Assembly (NCBI GenBank): GCA_023313575.1
Contig: JAJTTP010000023.1
Span: forward strand, 372,001-436,000
Source: Eutypella sp. D-1
Taxonomy: Eukaryota > Ascomycota > Sordariomycetes > Xylariales > Diatrypaceae
Length of the DNA stretch: 64,000 nucleotides
Reading direction: 5' to 3'
Shown: one piece after another, positions 1 to 11,900 of the stretch
Position numbering within the stretch: the stretch's first letter is position 1
How the letters are laid out: the number at the start of each line of letters is the position of its first letter
Position numbers and translations under genes: made by a program
Notes under the pieces: model-generated
The model's database searches: none
Told to the model about the DNA's origin: nothing
What the model saw: only the letters and a program-made list of their open reading frames with translations

Positions 1-2341
1 GATCACGAGGATCAGAGCCCGAACTCGGCACTTTTTTCGGACAGGTCAAGGAGCCAGCTATGTGCCTGGGAATTGAGATAAAAGACGCCGATATGGATAA
101 TTCCCCGGAATGAAGATGCAAATCAGAGGCTATCCCGATCGAACTACTACGACTACAACAAGATCCATTGCTATGAAACCACGAAGAAGGCCCTCCTCAT
201 CTGAGGGAGCTTACTTCCGTCTTTAATTCACCGTCTCGTGTACGCGACATAGGATATTAGGCGGGTTGCTAATATGAGGAGAGAAAGCAGTCTAACCGGG
301 GACATGCAGACGCTGGAAGGACGGCAGCCGTTGGAAGATACCATCCGATTCTTCGATGCCACTCGGGTCGACTTTATAAGGACCTTCTAGACTCGCCGCG
401 AATGAGAAGGCACATAACGCGTCTTTCGGGGTGCCTCCGAACTCCTCCCGTAGTAGTTCGGTTATGGGGTCCATGTATGCCCGTCACTGCGCCATGAAGT
501 GTTGGGGCCATAGTGTCTATGACAACGCGAGTGTGATTTTTCGGAACTACCATCTAGGCAGTGATATGGTGTGCGAAGTAAGAGAATGTAATGTTAATGG
601 ACTGAAGTCAAACGCCTCACAGAAGCTTAAGTGTATCAGAACTTTTGAGATCAAGCATTCGAAGAGCTTTGCGTCTTGCCTCCTTAGCTAACACGGAAGA
701 GAAAAGAAAGCAGAGATGGGATTGTCGTACTACTCAACGCCCTATATACAGTAAACTGAATCGAGACCCTTTTCCAGGCATGGCATGGAAGGCATTTACG
801 GGAATGAACGTGTTCGAAATAACAGCCCTGAGTCGACTCGATACGTCACCTGGCGTACATGATCTACTTCGTTCATCCCCTCCAGGTCCTTGGGGTGAGC
901 CCCTATAGTGGGTCAGGGTGTCGTTCCCGTCTCGTCAACGGGCACTCCCGGGAGACCCCACCCCGTTGAAATATATTGAGCGAGATCTCTCACATCTGTG
1001 CGAGGCTATATATCCCCACAGGTGCATGCCACTGATCCCATTTCTACGTAGCAAGTCAGGCGTTGAAAAAAAAAAACATTATCGGTTGCTGGCTGCTCTA
1101 ACTCTATAGACTTAATACATAGACCGAAAGCAATGGCTTGTGTTACCTACTACTCACTACTCCACATAACCGTCAGCGCATAATAACCTGACACCCCCCC
1201 CCCTTTTCCTGTGTAACAACGCCTAGACTCTTGCCGCTAAATCGGCAGATCAACAATATCTCCGGACCCGAGCGCCGGCTGAGAATCCATCCCACTCACT
1301 CACTCACTCCCCTTGGCAGCGACGGCGAGATGCCCGCGGCGTGGTGGAATACGCGCGTTGGGCGGGCGTGTTCACGTGGAAAGAAACGCGGGGGGGACCC
1401 TACCTGCATGTGCAGTACATACTCACCCCAACCTTGCCTATGGCCTATCTATCTACCCTCCTTTGCTACCTATTGTGCAGATAGAGCGTTTGGCAACGAT
1501 TGATTGGTGAATGCGTGCGTAGATGAAACGAAACTACCTGCGAGGGGGGTGGGGGGCTTTTGATCTCATAGTGCATTTGCATCGTCGTTCCCGCAAAGCG
1601 ATTAAGCGACCCCCAAGACCCCCTTCCCGCCCCATACCATTGTTTCCTCTTGATCAACTTGAGCTACGACTCAATGTCAAAGTTCAAATGCAGCCGCCAC
1701 ACGATCAACATCCGGGGTACATGGGCAGGCAGCATCACCCGGCGGTTTCATGTACAATGAGGTCACCTACTTACGGTTTCGGCGCTCGCTATAGCCCGCT
1801 GGGACCTTTCCCCGCGCTCACGCTTTCTTACGTATCCTTGGGTTTATATGTAGAAGGCCCAATTGCTATCAATGCGCCTTGTCAATTTTCACAGACGGAG
1901 CAAATCACATATGTACAGCTCTAGACGGGCTGACGGCGAGTTCCATTATGTCCATAGGAGAAGGAAAGCCCTGGTTTAGGACGCCGCCGGCGACGATGAT
2001 GTCAGGCCATGCCCAGGAGCCATTTCGGGGGAATGAGGAAAGCTAGCAAGAGCGTCCACTGGTTGTACTACTAATAAATTTGGGATACTAAAATACCCGG
2101 GTAGTGTAAGCGTCGACCGAATGTTCTAGGCCCCCGTCCGGTCAGCGCTACCATTACTCAAGTATCTACAGATGTGCAAAATCTGCAATTCTAGGTGGAA
2201 TGATATCGAACCGGTACTTGCGACGTGTTAACGAGTTACTTCGTTTTTTCCCTCCGTCGTCAATCCCTGCGGGGTTACGCATGGATATTACATAATCACC
2301 TTAGGGGTCTAGTTAACTGGCTGACTGGAGCATATGATACT
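1..2341. other. No recognisable gene
   Basis: Only short, overlapping open frames occur here, none with recognisable motifs, splice structure or composition typical of the coding regions further right. The stretch holds simple sequence such as a C tract near 1194-1203 and a CACT microsatellite near 1293-1310. I see no RNA gene or transposase relic. Confidence 0.5.
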
Positions 2342-2613
2342 TACGGAGGTTGCGGTCAAAAGTCTGTAGCCTCTTGGCATCCGAGCCACAGTCTACTAAA
2401 AGCCACAGTGACGTACAGTATTTGGATAATATCCCCTGAAAAATATTTACGTTAGCGGTACTTTCAGCACAGGCTCCAGTAAAGCAAACACTTAAAGCCG
2501 CTAAAGTATCGCTACTGTATAGAAGGTCCAATAAATACAGTGAAACGCTTAAGCCAGTCCGTACTGTGGCTTCAGAGCCAAGAGGCTACCGACTTTTGAC
2601 CGCAACCTCCGTA
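2342..2613. mobile_element. MITE-like element with 51-bp terminal inverted repeats
   Basis: The arms 2342-2392 and 2563-2613 are inverted copies. The outer 23 bp are identical, followed by one mismatch, a 13-bp match, a 6-bp divergent patch and a shared GCCACAGT. Both ends begin with TA, consistent with the TA target duplication of Tc1/mariner (pogo/Fot1-like) elements. The interior of about 170 bp has no coding capacity, and a second GCCACAGT at 2402-2409 lies just inside the left arm. A non-autonomous DNA transposon is the best reading. The superfamily is an inference from the TA ends only. Confidence 0.75.
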
Positions 2614-4044
2614 CATGTATGTAGGTAGGTGCTATCATAGTACAGACTCATCTTATTGATCCTTGTACATCTCGATTCTTGGCCTCTTTTTGCGCCTCTA
2701 CCCCTCAACCCCCGCCCCCTACCTAAGTAATTGCTAGTATCCTGTGCGCTATTATTATTCATTCAGGCCAACGCCGATAAGGAGATTTTACCTCCCGGCT
2801 CCGACCCAGCGTCACAAGTTGACAAAGCAGCAAAAACTACCTACTAGTAACATACGTACTTAGATACATGGCTATGTAGGTGTAGGTGGTTCAGGTGGTA
2901 TGGTGTGGCATTGATGGCGGGGGGGGGGGGGAGGAGATGGCTCGTGCCGCGCAAGATTTTTGTTGGATGGCATTGGCGGGATTGGGAGGGAGGACCTCGG
3001 GAAGTCTTGATCATCTTTGGAGTGTCGTCGTGTATATCTTGAAACAGCATCTTGAGCTGCCGGCTGCATCTACAGGACAAAATCTCCAGATCTATTGCGA
3101 ATCGGGGGATGCCGCTCGGCTGTATGTACGTACGTACGATGACGATGATATCCTTGGAATGATGACTTATGTACCTAACAAATGGCTCTCTTATTACACC
3201 GGAGCCACGCTAGAACCTACCCATGAACCGGTAACTCCTCCCAACTCCATAGCTACTAACTACTTGTACTACGAGGTGCCTGTAGGCTGTAGCACATGGC
3301 AGTTCCAACTTCTTGGGGGCCACAGCAGAAGAGCCTTCCAGCAACCCAACCTACTTAGGTAGTCCTCAGCAGCGCCCAGCAGCCGCCAGCCAGCCATTAT
3401 CACACGATCCACCTCCCGACCTTTCGTCACAAGACTTCGGAACCTGCAACCTTGACATCGGAAGGTAACACCACTTAACCCCCCACTGCCAAGTGCCTAT
3501 GTCTGTGATTTTGGCGCCTACCGTACGGGCATAAACCCCAGCCACATACATCCACCTAAGTACCTACTTACTGAGCACCACCACCACCACTACCCCCCTG
3601 TAACTATCAATTATCTGACCGGCCTTCTGCAGGGTCTCTGCTTGCCTACCTAAGATACCTTACGGAGTACTTATCCCGCTATCTACCTAGGTACCGATTC
3701 TCTTGATACCCAAACAAACCAAATTTAACTCATTCTTCTCACAATATCACATATTATCACCACAATAACCACAACAATACCACAACCTTCACACACAAAC
3801 AATCAACAATCAACATTGTCACATTCTCTCTGACTCCTCCCTGAACCCCTTTCTAAACAAAGGATTTCATCATTAACTCGACTACGAAATTCTATTCTTA
3901 TCTTACCTTACCTCACATCCCCACTGCCAAGTCATAGCGACAACCCCCACCCACCGACTTCGGTAAAACTACAATCTCACAATCTGATCAGCCACAGCCA
4001 TCTCCTTGAGACCTCAGACCTCAGACCTCAGACCTGCAGACAAG
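2614..4044. other. Intergenic DNA and upstream region of the Glc8-like gene
   Basis: This stretch is rich in CCTA/GTAC simple repeats (for example near 2620, 3120, 3350, 3550 and 3640-3700) and has a G tract at 2919-2931. A 158-codon open frame at 2886-3362 begins at a non-ATG codon, crosses the G tract and resembles nothing I know. Just before the next gene, 4009-4036 contains four tandem copies of a 7-bp unit (AGACCTC, the last ending in G), probably in the 5' leader. Confidence 0.5.
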
Positions 4045-5021
4045 ATGGCTACAGTCGAGACGAGCCCGAAGATTACACATAGTCCTCCTCACAATCCCGC
4101 GCAGCGGCCAAGAGGTATGTGATGTGATGCTCTGCCCCGCTCACCTTATTCCTGTTCCCCCTCTCGTTGTATCCTAACTGGGGGGCCCCCACCAATTACG
4201 TTAATTACGGTTAACGTTTGTAACCATGCTAATAATTAACGGGCTTCCCAGGCATCCTCAAGAACTCCTACCAGCGATCGCCACCGCCCGAGTCGCCGGT
4301 GAAGGAGAAGGACCTGACAGAGAAGGAACTGACAATCATCAACACGCAATCGAACGCGGGCCACCGGCGTTCATCGAGCGCCACAAGCCGGCCCGCGGGA
4401 TCCCGGCGGCAATCCTCGCGGGGTCCGTCCTCAGTGGCGGGTGACAACACCGCCGTCGAGGACATGGAGAACAGCCAGCGCTTGAAGTGGGACGAGGCGA
4501 ACCTGTACCTTACGGAGCAAGAGCGCACGTCGACCATGAAGATCACCGAGCCCAAGACCCCCTACGCGAAGCACTACGATCCGGCGGAGGACGAGGACGA
4601 CGACGACGATCTGCTCCTCGACGGCGACCATGCCGGCAGCCGGGACCACGACATCCCGGGCCTATCGCTGGGAGAGCCGGAGGAGGACATTCCGGAACAC
4701 GAATTCGCGTCGGCGAAGGACGGCAGCAGCCGCAAACAGAGCAAAGTACACGTTAATGACGATGACGCGACGCCGCAGCACGACGCGGACGAGTACGCGG
4801 GGATGACGCCGGAGGAGCGGGAGAAGCACCGCCGGTTCGAAGAGGCTCGCAAGAAACACTACGAGATGAAGGACGTCGCCAAGTTCCTCGGCCACCCGGA
4901 GAATCTCGAGGAGGACCTCGAAGAGGAAGACGATGATGATGATGGCGCCGTGCCCCCTGTGCCTCCCATGCCTGCGAACGTGCCTACTATCAACGGGGCT
5001 AAGGTCGGCGCTGGCGATTAG
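4045..5021 (+). CDS. Protein phosphatase 1 regulatory subunit, inhibitor-2 type (Glc8-like)
   Basis: Predicted 279 aa from exons 4045-4114 and 4252-5021; the intron has donor GTATGT and branch GCTAAT. Inhibitor-2/Glc8 proteins bind the PP1 catalytic subunit and control its activity in nucleus and cytoplasm. Diagnostic motifs are visible: GILKN at residues 24-28 (created exactly by the splice junction), LKWDEANL at about 101-108 and EPKTPYA at about 123-129. The last contains the threonine that is the regulatory phosphosite in the family (T126 here). Long acidic runs of Asp and Glu follow, as is usual for this intrinsically disordered family. The ATG was chosen because it supplies the conserved GILKN through the first exon. 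It is a housekeeping gene, convergent with LCL2. Confidence 0.93.
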
Positions 5022-6182
5022 TTCCGATGCTGCCTACCTAGATGCCTACATATCTCGAGATTATCAGGATCCCCGCGTTCAGAAGGGAAAGGGGGGTTGC
5101 ATACCGCCAGTATGGAAACAAGAATAGCAGGTGTGGAAAATTGGCGAGAGGACACGATGTTATGAATTAGGTTTCAGGCAAGGACAGGACGGGACAGGGT
5201 AGATAAGGGCGGGGCGGGTTAGGAAAGGCGCGGGGGAGGGTTGTTTGGAAGGATTGGAGACAAGAACGCACGCAACGCACGACGCGAGAGACACGAATAT
5301 TGCATGACGGACGGAGTTTTCGCACGGCTCTTTTTTGTTGTTAAAAACCCCTTTTCCTCCCCAGCCGAGGGGGGGGGGGGGTTGGTTCTCTGTTTCTGAT
5401 TTTTTTTTTTCTCTTCCCTTTGTTGCCCGATGTCGCGGCTCGGGGGGGGTTCGATCAATATCCATTTTCTTTTTATGCCTTTTTTTTTCTTGTACTGACT
5501 GACTGACTGATTGATTGACTGTCGCTTATATGGACGGTTTCTGCTCCGCGTAGGGTATGCCGTGCTACTACTTTAATACCTAATGCGTGCCTTGCCTACT
5601 GGTAATAGTATGGTTGGTTGGGAAGGAGGTCTTCATCTGCAGGTTCGGGGTCCATGGTAAGGCTCCGGTTGTACACATGGGGGGGTATCGGCCCGGTCCC
5701 CGGTGTATTGCAGGAAGTGTTATACAGTATGATACCACTATCCTTTTTTGCAAATATAATTGTTCACACGAGGGAGGTTTCTTCTGATGAGCGAATCGGG
5801 CTCCCACTCCTTGGATGCGTGCATGGGATAATATAGAGATATGATGAAAATCCAGCACACCCAGGCAAGGCAAGGCAAGCTTTTCCACGTGAATTGTCGA
5901 CGGGGGCGTAGTTACGTTCGTTAGGTTTTGTATATGCGTAGAGCAAGTAGGTAGGTGGCATTGATAACTCGGAGGCTCCTCTCGTCTACTTCCATTTCCA
6001 AATAAAAATCAATCAATCTCTATATCCATCGCTTGCTCACAGCGTAAGATTTCACGATCCCAACATCGACACCCCCCCCCCCCCCCAAAAAAAAATAAAC
6101 ACCTAAAATAGCATAAAGATCCCCCCCAGTCGCAGCACCACCTCCCCTCCATCATACGCAACGATTGACAACAAAAGCATTA
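5022..6182. other. Convergent 3' intergenic region with homopolymer tracts
   Basis: This lies between the stop codons of the Glc8-like gene and LCL2. It holds G and T tracts near 5370-5412, a TGAC/TGAT microsatellite near 5496-5520, and a long C run followed by an A run near 6070-6096. No coding region is supported. Confidence 0.5.
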
Positions 6183-6684
6183 TCACAGCATCCCCTTCCT
6201 CGCGAGCTCGACCTTGCGCGCGGTCTCGGCGGGGTGGAAGCCGCCCTTGGAAGCGCAGATGCGGTGGCCGCCGCGGTCGCCGGCGTCGAGCATTTCGAAT
6301 TTATCCTCGTTGGCGGGGAAGGCGCAGGGGCAGTGGTGCGGGAAGTGGACGCATGCTGTGAATGTGAAGTCCCCCGTTAGCATACCTATGTATCCAAGAC
6401 CACGCACGGGTTTGTTGGAGAGAGAGAGGGGAAGGAAGCGGCTTACCCAACGTATCTGGACACAGGTATTTATCGCAATGCATGCGGTCCCAGTGCGTCT
6501 GGTAGAACGAAGGGTCACTGGGCACGTTCTGGGATTGTTGCTGGTGCTGGTGCTGGTGTCCGCCTCCACCGCCGCCGCCGCCGCCGCCAAACATCTGGTC
6601 GAAGAAGCCGAATTGCGCTGCTGCTTGGAGGGGCGCGAGAAGAGCGAGGAGGAGGGTCAGCGGTGTTGTTGGTGGGAGATGCAT
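6183..6684 (-). CDS. Long chronological lifespan protein 2 (LCL2 family)
   Basis: Predicted 136 aa from exons 6684-6447 and 6355-6183; the 91-nt intron has donor GTAAGC. LCL2 proteins are small secretory-pathway proteins of fungi, linked in yeast to chronological lifespan and ER-associated degradation; no enzymatic activity is known. Visible are an N-terminal signal peptide (about residues 1-23, a leucine/alanine-rich core ending AAAQ), a polyglycine run and a His/Gln repeat at about 33-50, and then the conserved core. The core has paired cysteines (HCDKYLCPD), HHCPCAFP across exon 2, RICASKGGF and an [16 protein letters not shown] end. The splice joins CPDTL to ACVHFP, which restores the family core. 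Length is normal for the family. Confidence 0.92.
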
Positions 6685-7294
6685 TGTGTTTTGTTTGTTT
6701 CGTGGGGTTTATCGGGGGTTTCGTTTGCTGTCTGTTTGTCTGTTCAATTCGGGGTTTGGAAGATAAAATCGTAAGTCTCGTGTTCTTTTAGGAAATTTGT
6801 TTGAAAGCTCGATAGGTTGGGGTTGGGTAACGGTTTGCAGATTGTTATGTAGATACATCTGTTTTAGAGTTATGGTCGCATGAAGCTCCCCTATTAAAAG
6901 TACCCCCAGGCCAAGCTCCTAAGCTGCATTGCTGGCAACTTTATGACGGCAGCAGAAGCACAGGCAAAGGGGCAGGGACAGGGGTTCCCTATCGTTATCG
7001 TTATCGCTATCCTTATCAGTGCCCCCCTCGTTATCGCATATTCTGCAGGCGTAATTCCCGGTCTGTACCTTACTTCTTATGACTAAGCGAAATTTTTGGA
7101 TCCTGCAATGCACCACCACCACCACCAACCAAGCAAGCTGGGAGGTTCCTGCTAAGGTAAGCTTAAGCTAGTAGGAGCGCCAAAGCAGAGAATCTCTTTT
7201 AAAATCCCCCAAAACCAGAAATCAGAAACCAGAAACCAGCAACCAGCGATATTCGATAGTCGGTCGGAGGGAGGACGGTCGAGGATACTCACAT
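6685..7294. promoter_or_regulatory. Divergent promoter region between LCL2 and mitochondrial L27 genes
   Basis: About 630 bp separate two divergently transcribed start codons. The sequence holds a TTATCG/TTATCC microsatellite near 6989-7018, which includes several GATA-type cores on the complement, and no coding region. Shared control is an inference from the arrangement only. Confidence 0.45.
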
Positions 7295-7320
7295 CCACCA
7301 CCACCACCACCACCACCACC
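7295..7320 (+). repeat. (CCA)n microsatellite abutting the bL27m start codon
   Basis: About nine CCA units run directly into the ATG at 7321, so the repeat forms the last part of the 5' leader. An A lies at -3 of the start codon. Confidence 0.8.
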
Positions 7321-8410
7321 ATGCGAATCACCCAGTTGCGGCGACCGGTAGTAGCCGCTGCCGCTTCCGCTTCCGGTCTATCGAGGACATCCAAGACGGC
7401 CCTCGCCGCCGCCACGATCTGGCAATTGCAGGAGGCATTGGCCGGGCTACGGATAGGCGGAGGAGGAGGAGGAGGAGCAGGAGGAGCAGTCTGTCATAAT
7501 GCCGGCCTCGCCGTAGAGGGTCGAAGATATGCCTCCGTCAAGTCGCAGGGAGCGTACCGGCTGAGAGACTCGAGTACCATCCCGAAAAAGCTGGGGGCCA
7601 AGAAGACGGGCGGTATGTGTTACAAGCATGGGACCTGGTCTCGAGCATGACCGCAGAAGCATTGTGCATCTCTTCCTTGACACTGAATTGCTAACGTGGA
7701 AACCTTCAGACTCCTACGTCATCACCGGCAACATCATCTACAAGCAGCGCGGCACCGTGTGGTACCCCGGCGAGAACTGCGGCATGGGCCGGGACCACAC
7801 CATCTACGCCCTGACCACCGGCTACGTCAAGTACTACCGGGATCCCGCCCGCCACCCGAAGCGCCAGTACATCGGCGTAGTCTTCGACAAGGCCGACAAG
7901 CTACCGTACCCGCCACACGCCATGCGGAAGCGCCGCCTCAACATGGTCGCCACGCCTATCCGCCAGCTCGTCCCGGAACCCGAGCTCTCGCCCTCCGGAA
8001 TCCCCACCCAGATCGTGCGTCACGGGTACGAGGAATCCCGACGCCCACACCCGCGCAACAAGCGCATCCTGAAACTCGACAAGACTGGGTCCTCGTACGC
8101 CTACGCCGAGGAGAGCTGGCGGCTGGGAACCCTGATCCGCACCGAGAAGCGCAAGATGGGGTCCCGTCGCGTCGCCATGCGGCAACGTCGCCGCCGCAGC
8201 AAGGCGATCGCGAAGGAGATGCGCGCCGAGCGCGAGGACAAGATCGCTCGTCGCAAGGAGGCACTTGATGAGCAGCGCGCTGCCCACGCCAGAAAGTTCA
8301 GGGAGTATCGCGCTCGTCGCGCCGCTGAGAAGGCTAATGAGGCTGCGGCCAACCCTAAGGGTGCTGAGATGCCGCCCGAGAGCCCGCCGCCGCCGAAGGC
8401 TGAGGTGTAG
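7321..8410 (+). CDS. Mitochondrial large ribosomal subunit protein bL27m (MRP7/MRPL27)
   Basis: Predicted 330 aa from exons 7321-7612 and 7710-8410; the intron donor is GTATGT and its branch region is GCTAACG. It is a structural protein of the mitochondrial 54S subunit near the peptidyl-transferase centre. The N-terminus is rich in Arg, Ser and Ala without acids, as expected of a matrix-targeting peptide, and includes a low-complexity glycine run. The bL27 core begins at about residue 70 ([18 protein letters not shown], spanning the splice site) and continues with [20 protein letters not shown]. The long basic, Arg/Lys-rich C-terminal extension to residue 330 is typical of fungal bL27m and absent in bacteria. 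It is the divergent neighbour of LCL2. Confidence 0.95.
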
Positions 8411-8980
8411 ATTGTGTGATGTGAGATGGTGTGGGTATACGGGGATCCTCGATGGTCTCAGTACCCTTCCATTATGGTCACACACCACGCTCGAGGCTGT
8501 ATTACTAGCTACTACTAAATAAAGTATGTATAAAAAGAATTCATCTTTTAACATATTTATACGTATGTAAAATGCGAGCATATGTCATATGATGATTAGC
8601 CAAAGCGTTTCCAACTTTCCTCTGCAGCATCGGCATTGCCACTGCCGAAATGCTTGGTGCTGGGGAGGACAATGGAGACTCTCAGTAGATCAAGGTCATC
8701 CTACTCCCCAAAGACGCTCAGGCACTAACCCCGACCTTTACTAAATTTTCAATCCCGGTGGGATGCGGAAACAAATAGCTCACTGAGTGAGCGTCGGGTT
8801 TGTCCTTTTAAAGGAGCTGGTTTGACAAGAGTATATAGATAAAGCCAACAAGCAAAGGACTGGTAACTAAAACTAATACTTGAATATACATCGAACTAAC
8901 CGTGCAAACATCAGAATACAACAGTACACAACAACCCCCAAAGCCACTCACTCACACTCACACATCAAACCTCACCCACC
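8411..8980. other. Convergent intergenic region at the left edge of the PKS
   Basis: This is 3' flanking DNA of bL27m and the PKS. AT-rich polyadenylation-like sequence follows the bL27m stop (AATAAAG near 8518). No gene is supported. Confidence 0.5.
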
Positions 8981-11900
8981 TCACTCCTCTCCCACCCCCT
9001 TGAACCCTTCCTCAGCTTTCTGAACAACCAACTCAGCCAAGCCAAGCACACTAACCCCCCCACCCAAAATCTCAAAAACCGCAACCTCCACCCCATAATC
9101 CCTCAACATCCAATTACGCAGCTCAACCGCCATAAGCGAATCAACGCCATACTCCGCGACCGGCCTACCACTCGTCTCGACATCTTCAGCCCCGATACCG
9201 AGCGCGCGCGCCAGTTTCTCGCGCAGTGCTTCTGTTACTGCTTCGCTACGCTCTGTGTGTGATGTTGCGGCGAGGAAGCGTGCGCGCGGACTCTGTTGTT
9301 GCACTGATGATGTGGGACCCCCTGCGGCGGCGGCGGCGCGGTCTTGGCCTGGCGTGTAACGGAAGCCGTCGAGGAGGGGTCGGTTCAATGTTGGCGGGAC
9401 CGCTACCTCGCCTGCGCGCGCCAGGTCCGCAGGCGTTATGGCGCCGATGAGGAGTTGGGTGGGGTCGGGACTCGCCGTAGTAGTAGTAGTAGTGGATGAT
9501 GATGACGGGCGCGAAACCGGATCACACACCCGATCTAAAACAGCGATTAGATCCGCGGCGCGGATCCCCGCTATATCGCGCGCGCCCTGCCATTTCCGGC
9601 GATACTCCGCGCGTTCGCTGACGATGCCTGCATCGGACAACCAGCCGAGGTCCAGGGAGGCCGATACGCCCCCGCCCCCGGAAGTGGAAGTGGAAGTGGA
9701 GCGCGCGCGCGCCAGCGCGTCCTGGAACGCGCAGCCCGCGGCGTAGTTCGCTTGGCCGGGGGCACCGTAGACGCCGACGAGGGAGGAGAGGAGGACGAAG
9801 AAGTGGGTTTTGCTTGGCGGGAGTAAAGTGTGCAAGTTCCAGCTAGCCTGGAGTTTCGAGCGCAGCGTGCTTATCCACTGGGTATGCGTCATGTTGGCGA
9901 AGACGGCGTCGTGCAGGGCCATCGTCGCGTTGATGCAGCCCCTGATCGGGGGCCCGGCGTGGTCTGCGAAGACCTTGGAGAGTTCGGCCGCGGACGCGAC
10001 GTCGCATTGCGGTGTTGTGATCGCTATGCCCTGTTTGCGGAGTTTTGCGATGAGCGACGCGGCTGCTGCTGGTGAGGAGGAGGACGCGCCGCCGGAGCGC
10101 GAGGGCACGAGCAGGTGCTTCGCCCCTTTTTGCACCATCCACTCGATGATTACGCGGCCGAGCCCGCCGAGGCCGCCAGCGACGACGTAAGTTGCGTCGG
10201 CGTCGAAACGCCAGGTGCTTTTGTGTATGAGGTGTTTCTGGAACCCTCAACGTTAGTTCTGCATGCAAAGGACAGGATACCGGCTATACGCCGGGCCGGC
10301 ACTTACGGTTACCTGATCATCCTTCGTGGCAGTGATCACGACACGCCCCGTATTCTTCCCGCTCTGCATAAACCGAAACGCCATCTCGGCCTTGGCAACA
10401 GGGAACAAATGCAAAGGCCTGGGGCCCCTCACCTCGCCATCAGCGACGAGCTGCACAGCCTTGGTCAAGAGCTCGGCAGTCAAGCGGGCATTAGAGCGGA
10501 CGATATCAGCGAGATCCACGGCAGCGAACAGGACGTTCCTTGCGAACCCGGCCATAGGCAGCGCCGAGTCGGCGAGGATATCGGCTTTTCCGATCTCGAT
10601 GAATCGGCCGTGCGGCGCTAGACACCCCCAGCTCGCGCGCAGACTCTCGCCCGCGAGCGAGTTCATCACCAGGTCGACGCCGCGTCCGCGCGTCGCGCGC
10701 GCGATGCCCTGCGCGAAGGACGTGTCGCGGCTGTGGAAGATGTGGTCTAGCGGGATGTGGAATTCGGTCGCTAGGAGGTCTTTCTTGTCGTCTGAGCCTA
10801 CTGTCGCGAAGATCCTGGTTGTTTGTTAGAATGCAATCTCAAGACGAAAAGGGGCAGCAGCAACTCGGAATGAAGGTAAATGGAGAACTCACTCTGCGCC
10901 GATCAAGGTAGCGATCTCCACCGCCATCTGGCCCGTGGAACCCGCCGCGGAGTGAATCAGCACCTTCTCGCCCTTCTGCAGCCTCGCGATATTGACCAGG
11001 GCATGCCAGGCCGTCATGCACGGGTTCACGTGCGCGACGGCGTCGACGAGGGACAGATGATCGGGAATCTTGCGCACCGCGTGCATCTTGGCGCGGGGGA
11101 AACTCCGCATCGACCCGAACACGCCCATGACGGCGCGGTCGCCGGGCCGGAAGTCCGCCGTGCACGCCGACCCCACCCGCGTCACCCGGCCGGCGCACTC
11201 CCAGCCCAGCTCGCTCTCGTTCTCAATCCGGCCCAGCGCAATCAGGACGTCGCGGAAGCTGAGGGGCCATGCCTCGGCCTCGATCTCCACTTCGTCCGCA
11301 GCGAGGTCGTTGTCGTCGTCCTGCTGTAAATCGGCGGCGTCCTCGACAAACCGCAGCGAGTCGAGCATCCCGGGCTTTTCGATCTCGAGTGCCAAGGGCG
11401 GCCCCGCTGACCACAGCCCGACCTGTGGTCGTGGGTGGAGGCGGGATTCCCGCTCGTCGTCAAGCTGCTTCTCGTGCACCATACGACCGATCGTAATCTG
11501 ACCGTCTTGGACAACGAACTCGACCTCCTGGCTCTGGGGCCCGTCTCTGTCGAAGGACGAATGCAAGATCTCCGTTACGAATCCGGCGATATCTCGAGGC
11601 TCGTGCCTGTGGGCCTGGTTGACGGTGAGGGTGACGATGTGCTTGTCGCTCTCCTCGGATCGGACTGTGCGCAGGAACCCCGTGGCGATGCCGGATCGCG
11701 GATCCCACGGTAAAGACCCATCGCCCGTTTCCGCATCGGCGGGATCGCGCGTGGATGCGGCCACCCATAGGATGTTCTTGGACCCACGCACGAGCTGCTG
11801 CAGGCCTTTGAATTCCTGCTCGCTTAGGTTGGCGAGGCGGGAGTCCCCGACGTCCACGAGAGACACGACGACATCCGCGGGCGACGCTTTCCAATCCTCC

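Noticed and set aside
1523..1924. 133-codon open frame
   Set aside because: Pro/Arg-rich translation of low-complexity DNA with no motif, promoter or intron support.
2886..3362. 158-codon open frame on the plus strand
   Set aside because: It begins at a non-ATG codon, runs through a homopolymer G tract and simple repeats, and shows no motif; codon content does not look like the genes nearby.
5360..6100. Homopolymer G, T, C and A tracts
   Set aside because: Common in fungal intergenic DNA and error-prone in sequencing; no structure beyond length was seen.
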